Below are positions 58,668 through 64,000 of a stretch of 64,000 bases of DNA, one piece after another; position 1 is the first letter of the stretch; every line of letters begins with the position of its first letter. This DNA is from Cannabis sativa. Its lineage: Eukaryota; Streptophyta; Magnoliopsida; Rosales; Cannabaceae. Location: positions 1,860,001 to 1,924,000 of the forward strand of contig NC_083603.1 of NCBI RefSeq assembly GCF_029168945.1. The letters are read 5' to 3'. The notes below the pieces were generated by a model, which was not told where the DNA came from, ran no database searches, and worked only from the letters and a program-made list of their open reading frames with translations. A program made the position numbers and the translations under genes.

Positions 58668-61600
58668 TTATTCACTAACCTGATCGGATTCATCAGATGT
58701 CACATCAGATTCTTCTTCCTCTGCAATCTCATCTTCAGCAATCCTGGGGGCTCTACTGGCAGTAATCTTCGATAGTGCCGCAGTCTTACTTGCCCTCACA
58801 GACTGCCTGTTTACTGGAACAATTGAGGTAGGTGAACTTTCTTCTTCTTCTTCTTCTGATGAAGAAGATGTCTCTTGCTGCCTCACTTGTCTCTTGCCTC
58901 GTTTCGGTTTAGTTGAACGAGGAATTGGTGACTGAATAGTTTTATCTGAAACTCTGGGATCCAAATTGAAGTCTACTTCTAACCTCTCCAATATAAGATT
59001 AGCTTGGTCTTGTGCCGGGAGTTGCTCATCATCCACATTTCTATCAACTTCACTAAGATGATCAGCCATTCTTTTTAACTCCTTAATAAGGTCTCTCTCT
59101 GTTGTTGATACAGATGTCGTAACAGAAACTAAAATCCTCCTCATTAACTTAATTGCATCTTGTTCAGATGAGCGGAAATGAAGAAGAACAAGTATTTTAG
59201 AAATAGCTGATATATATGCCCTTTCTGCAGAGGTCTTTTTATTGGGGAAGTTTGCCACCTCTATTGCTATGCGTATTGCGAGCCCTTCCTCGCCACACTC
59301 GAGTGGAGGTTCGACACTATCTTCGTAAAGAGGAGCCTGCATCATCTGCAACATGAATCTCGATGCTTGGACAGCACGCTTGCGCATTTTAGACACTGCA
59401 ATGGGAGAAGCTGCAGTGTTTCCATCAATGCCTGGCCACATAGAGCGCATGACTGGAACAAAGGCCTTGGATAAATACTTCTTGTGATTAGCTGAGAGGG
59501 AAGGGTAATGCTCGAAAAACACTGATAGACATTGTTTCAACCGTTGCAAATCTTTGGTTTCACTGCTGAAATACAAGCTAATAAGCTTGGTTAATAGCAA
59601 GGGATGTAAAGAAGTAGGAATGCTTGGATAGCTTTCACTCAAAAGAAGAATCTTTGCAAAGCCCTCTGCAAGAACACCCTGAACTGACTCATTCTCATCA
59701 CTTGCTAGAAAATCACCCCAATCATCTTTAACAAGTCCGGCATACAAGAGATCGAGTAGTTTAATATTCAAGCTACCTTCTTCATCATCGAAAATTGTCG
59801 TCGGACTTGATGAAACTTCATTCTCTTGACAATTTGGTAAGAGATCCAGTCCGAAAGCACTATCAACTTCCTTAGGATTATGCCACATCCCAAGATCAAT
59901 CAATGCCTTACTAGCCATTATGCTAATTGGAGTTGGGCCCTTAACAAGTGAAAGTCTTAACTGCCTTACAACTTCTTTACTCGGCTTCTTCTCTAACAAG
60001 CCGAAAAGTGCAATACACCTGATGGAAATCCTCTGGACGTCTAAATGCACATGTTTTGCCCCAGGAAGCAATATAGATTGCAGTATTTCAGTAGGTTCAA
60101 TAGCTTTCCCTTGAATCAAACGCAAGGATTTTGTATTCTCTAAGAGAAAGCCAATCACCGCAAGAGAGTGCATCCACTGCATAAAATTCGCTGTTCGCTC
60201 CCTGCAAGGCTGAGCTAGCTCTTCTATAACACTAAGGACAACTTCTTCAAATTCACCACTTGCTGAATGAACCTTCCTTGCCAATTCAAACACTGCATCA
60301 GCCCAATCTCTATCTCCTCCAAGATTTATTCCATCTCCGAGGACAACAATGTTCCCATCATCATCTTGTTCATTGTCAAAAGGCTTGTGCAAGAGCTCCA
60401 TCAAAAATTCACTAGCCACCTTTCTGTTTGCAGAATCGGAAAAATCAAGCATAGCACCAAGCAATACAAGCTGTCTAGATGTAAACCGATAAATGGGTCC
60501 AGCATTCATATGAGCTTTGACTAGTTTTATGTAGTCAGAAACAGTTGCAGGTAAAATCCTCTCCAGAAGGTCATTGTTCTTTGAAGCCTCCTCAGCATAC
60601 ACTGCAGCTTCAGTTCCCATAGTAGCAGCAGCATCCGAACCCTTGGCCTGCGCTTCTCTCTGCAAGTGCCTACATACCATCTTCCAATAAAGAGCATCTT
60701 CAGCTTCCATCAATTCAATGTTTGAGGTGGAATTCTCGGCATCTTCAGTACTAGTTTCATTGTGTGATGATATGTATTGTTGGATACTTTCTGTATCATG
60801 TAATTGAATTAAGCCAGCTTCTAACAACACCTGCATCACAGACTCGCCAACCGTTTCATATGTTTCAACATCAAGATACTTGAGAAACTGTACAGGGTTT
60901 CCATTGCAGCATTTGTTAAGCCACTCATCTGTCATCATTCTAATACACTCCTTTACAACAACAGTAGAACGATCTGCAAGTCCTCTCTGAAGAATAACTG
61001 TTCTGAGCTTGATGCTGCCAAAATAAACCATAACCATTAAACCACCTCCAATTCAAATTTAGTTATATACAGCCAGCCAACAGTATGTACAGTGTTAGTA
61101 ATACGAAAAACCAAATCACATCAGAACTTGAAAATATACCTGAGGCTTTGAAGAGGAAATTTATCAGCTAGAACATAGTATGCAGCTTTGCGTACTGATT
61201 CACTAACATCCATCGTACATTCAATAATTGCTTGTGAAGTAGCATTAGAAGGAGGTAGAGATAGCAGAATAGTCTTACGCACCTCCTATGAAAAAGCACC
61301 ATTTGCATATTATCAAAAAGATATTTGTAAATGAGGGGAAGTAAATACACTGCCATTTCTGAAAGGTATCCCACAAAAATCAAACTAAAAGAAAGAGTGA
61401 TGTGTTTTATCAAAGGACCTGCCTTTTCTATAATAAGAAAGAAATATCTCAAAAATAAAATACTAAAGTAAGAGTAATGATATGTGCACACACTTATGTG
61501 GTAAGCCACTTATTATAAGTATGTATGTGCATTCAAATAAGCTCTTGTAGTATAATTATACTTGTAATTTATAGCCATATAAGCAAATTGTTATAAAAAA

Positions 61601-62486
61601 TAACAGGAGAATATTTGCAACGATTTGCATAGTTCTAAAGATTTTATACAGCATTAATCTAACTAGATATTCCTATGCATAACTAAACACAGTTATAAGT
61701 TTCTACACATGCACATTTGCTGTTTTATTAATCAAGTTATTTTGAACACCTAATATAAATCTCTCTCTGAGAAAACTTTAACTACCGAAGTTCTTTTCTT
61801 CTGTGTTATTTGGTTATTCTCATTCCAATGTATTCTTATTCAATTATTAAAGTAAATGTATTGTGCAGATTACATGTGATTGATTATACAGCATTAAAGT
61901 AAGTAGGGAAACTCACCGCACTTTGTTCGAGAGGAAGAAACTCTAGAAATAAATCAAGAACATCACTGTTCTCACAATCAATTGCAAATCGAGAAAGAGC
62001 CCTAACTGCGTAAGTACGAATCAAAGGAACCTTGTCCACCACCCGGACCTTCAAGCATTCTATTACCTCATCCCAAAGTTCGCTAGCTACTTCTGCATCA
62101 TCAGGTAACCTCATGATAATCTCGGAAAAAACCTGACAAGCACGGAACCTGGGTGTCTTGTTGGCAGCAGCACTGGCAACGAGGAGGAACCTAAGAAAGT
62201 CCTCCAAGAAGGCATCGCAGTCTAGATTGTGGTTGGGATCTCTGTAGGTTGCGAAGGCAGAGACGAAGCGGACAACACGCTCGGCTGAGGGCGATCGCCT
62301 CTGGAAGGCGAAGAGAGGAATTAGGGCTTCGGAGAATGAAACAAAGAAGGATGATGATGAAGTTGTTGTCTTAGAACGTAGGGAAGAGAGGTCCTTGAGT
62401 TTACGGTTGTGGTTCGCGTTGGATACAGAGGCTTCGTCGAGGATTTTGGCGATTTTCTTCGTCAATAGGCTCTCTTCAACCGCCAT
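58668..62486 (-). CDS. CAPG: Condensin I subunit 3, CAP-G
   Basis: Three coding exons (62486-61917, 61285-61140, 61014-58668) sum to 3063 bases, 1020 residues. CAP-G is the HEAT-repeat subunit that binds DNA with CAP-H and helps the SMC2/SMC4 motor compact mitotic chromosomes. The protein starts MAVEESLLTKKIAKILDEAS and carries helical HEAT-type repeats throughout (for example VPLIRTYAVRALSRFAIDCE, VSESVRKAAYYVLADKFPLQ, HLDVQRISIRCIALFGLLEK). A Cnd3-type C-terminal half follows, ending in a serine/glutamate-rich tail with basic patches (SSSSEEEEEESS). The length is close to plant CAP-G. The last codons contain a CAG/GTTAGT donor-like site, so an alternative ending by splicing is possible. No defect seen. 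Confidence 0.93.
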
Positions 62487-62720
62487 TTCTGTCCTTATGA
62501 TTATAACTACAATGTAAGTACATCATATAAGGCAAAATTCGATGAGAAATTTGATAGAAGTCGTTGAAGAAACAGACGATTTTACATAATATAAAATGCT
62601 GAAAAAACAAGAACCGAAGGAGAAGAAACGAACCTGAGTTGAGGATCGAAAATGGCGTCGAATCTCAGAAAGATGAAGCTCCCGCCCTTGATCTAAGGTT
62701 TATGGGATTTTGAATATTTG
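62487..62720 (-). promoter_or_regulatory. 5' leader of CAP-G
   Basis: Immediate upstream region. No clear TATA box, which is common for housekeeping cell-cycle genes. The bases CGAACCTGAGTTG near 62630 could be a UTR splice site, but this is not decisive. Confidence 0.35.
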
Positions 62721-62926
62721 AAAGTGGATAGGAATGAAATTAGGTGGGAGTTTGAATTTTTTGAAAATCTATTCTCAATCTCTTAAACCGGGTCGGGCTT
62801 GGTCCGATTCAGAATAAAATGTGACGGGTCGGACCGAACTGAACTAAGGCAAAAGTAGAGGTGGACAAGAAATTCAATGCAATTCAATTGAACCAAATAT
62901 TTAATCCAATCCAATTATAAAAATAG
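62721..62926. other. Intergenic DNA
   Basis: Contains CCGGGTCGGGCTTGGTCCGA near 62787, slightly GC-richer, with no gene. Confidence 0.4.
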
Positions 62927-63315
62927 CTCATTAGTAATTTTTCCTCCGAACTCTGATATGTACCAAATCATGCCCCTTGAACTTTTTTGACTGTTAAAAA
63001 TTTTACTTTAATTATTGAGATGTTAGATTTAAAGACTTTTGTCTAATTTTAGTAAAAAAATTCTAACATCGAAGAAAGTTTAAGAGACATGATTTAGTAC
63101 ATATCAAAGTTTGAGGGACATGATTTGGTAGATATCAAAGTCTGAGGAGCATGGTTTAATACATAAAGAATCACTGAAACAGTATAATTGAATGAAATTG
63201 GACAAAAGTCTTTAAATTTAACAATCTCAATAGTTCAGGGAAATTTTTAACGGCCGAAAAAGTTCAGGGACACGATTTGGTACATGTCAAAGTGAGGAAA
63301 AAATTACTAATAAGC
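62927..63315. mobile_element. Foldback MITE family, copy 3 (best preserved)
   Basis: Starts GCTCATTAGTAATTTTTCCT and ends AGGAAAAAATTACTAATAAGC. The inverted arms run about 150 bp and include GATATGTACCAAATCATGCC on the left and GATTTGGTACATGTCAAAGT on the right, with GTTAAAAATTTTACTTTAAT opposed by AAATTTTTAACGGCCG. Other copies are at 21187-21510 and 56025-56425. Confidence 0.75.
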
Positions 63316-64000
63316 TTATAAAAAATGGATAATTACATAAAGACCATTGCTACGAGACAATCATAGTGCCTAGCACCAATAGTACCCTCTACTATTTCTG
63401 TTACATAAAATATCAATTTTTGTAAAAAAAAAAAATGTATATATTTTTAAGATATTTTAAAAACACAATAAAAAAATACATAAAAATAACATTAAAACAA
63501 TATCAAAACAACATAGTGCCTAATGGAAAACACTCCCGGCTAATTCTCTATTAAAATCCTTAACAGAAATAAAAATTATATTACTATAAGACACTCATAA
63601 TATCTAACACCACGACAAAATATCTCTCTACTATAGTTAGTAATTTTTTATAATATTTATTACACCACTAGACACAATGAATACCCTTTGGCTTTTCTCT
63701 TAAAATAAAGGCCAAGTCTAAATTTACCATTTCTTTTTGAAAAAACCAATTAAGATTAACGTTATCATGCTAATGAAAATAAAAACTCTACAAGAGACTA
63801 AAAAAAAAAAAAAAGAATGACTTGATAGTGTAGTTTTAAGTTTGACCCTTCTTTTACAATTTTACTCTGATTAATTTTAATTGGTCTTCGATAAATTTGA
63901 ACTGTACGTAAGAAAATATTCTTATTACCAAAGATTTTCATTTTTCACCAAAATTAATGTGCATGAAAAACAAATCAATACAATACAATAATATAACTCT
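63316..64000. other. AT-rich DNA with degraded element ends
   Basis: Contains CATAGTGCCTAGCACCAATA near 63374, a decayed relative of the palindromic ends of the element at 45571-45768, and a similar motif near 63512. No gene. Confidence 0.45.

Overview
This is AT-rich nuclear DNA from a eudicot plant. The evidence is spliced genes with GT-AG introns, plant-only families (a pectin-type PMT methyltransferase, a LOG cytokinin-activating enzyme, a GH28 polygalacturonase) and a dense load of MITEs, SINEs, LINE fragments and a Mutator-like element. Protein style and repeat content would fit Rosales (perhaps Cannabaceae), but that is an impression and not a demonstrated placement.

Layout. 0-11 kb: retrotransposon remnants and a tandem pair of intronless genes for small secreted cysteine-rich peptides (4199-4555 and 10215-10619) whose C-terminal 37 residues resemble the albumin-1 (PA1b-type) knottin. 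11-16.2 kb: repeats, including a perfect SINE insertion and a strand-asymmetric A-rich satellite, then a three-exon gene of unknown function (13297-16171, +). 17.4-20.5 kb: a PMT10/11-like methyltransferase (nine coding exons, -). 20.5-29 kb: a gene-poor block of MITEs and foldback elements. 29.3-31.5 kb: a LOG phosphoribohydrolase (seven coding exons, -). 35.2-38.1 kb: a KOW-domain L24-type organellar ribosomal protein (five coding exons, -). 38.6-39.6 kb: a LINE fragment. 40.6-44.7 kb: a secreted polygalacturonase (nine coding exons, -) with mobile elements in its introns. 46.2-55.2 kb: a decayed ~9-kb Mutator-like element with a transposase and a Ulp1-type protease remnant in convergent orientation, bounded by an exact 9-bp direct repeat. 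56.6-56.8 kb: a last-exon fragment of a second polygalacturonase. 58.7-62.5 kb: condensin subunit CAP-G (three coding exons, -).

The host genes do not form one pathway. Two act on or near the cell wall (PMT in the Golgi, polygalacturonase in the apoplast), one activates cytokinin, one belongs to an organellar ribosome, one to chromosome condensation, and the peptide pair looks defensive. All exon coordinates were worked out by hand from splice signals and reading frame. In each of the six spliced genes the exon lengths sum to a multiple of three with a single terminal stop.

The most interesting items are the knottin-like pair, with its order signal-propeptide-knottin, nine cysteines and a possible third relic promoter upstream; a repeat family with 9-bp target duplications and internal CCGATGGGCCCGAT-type arrays; three copies of a ~227-bp MITE with 10-bp target duplications, two of them inside polygalacturonase introns; and the T-depleted satellite just upstream of the unknown-function gene.
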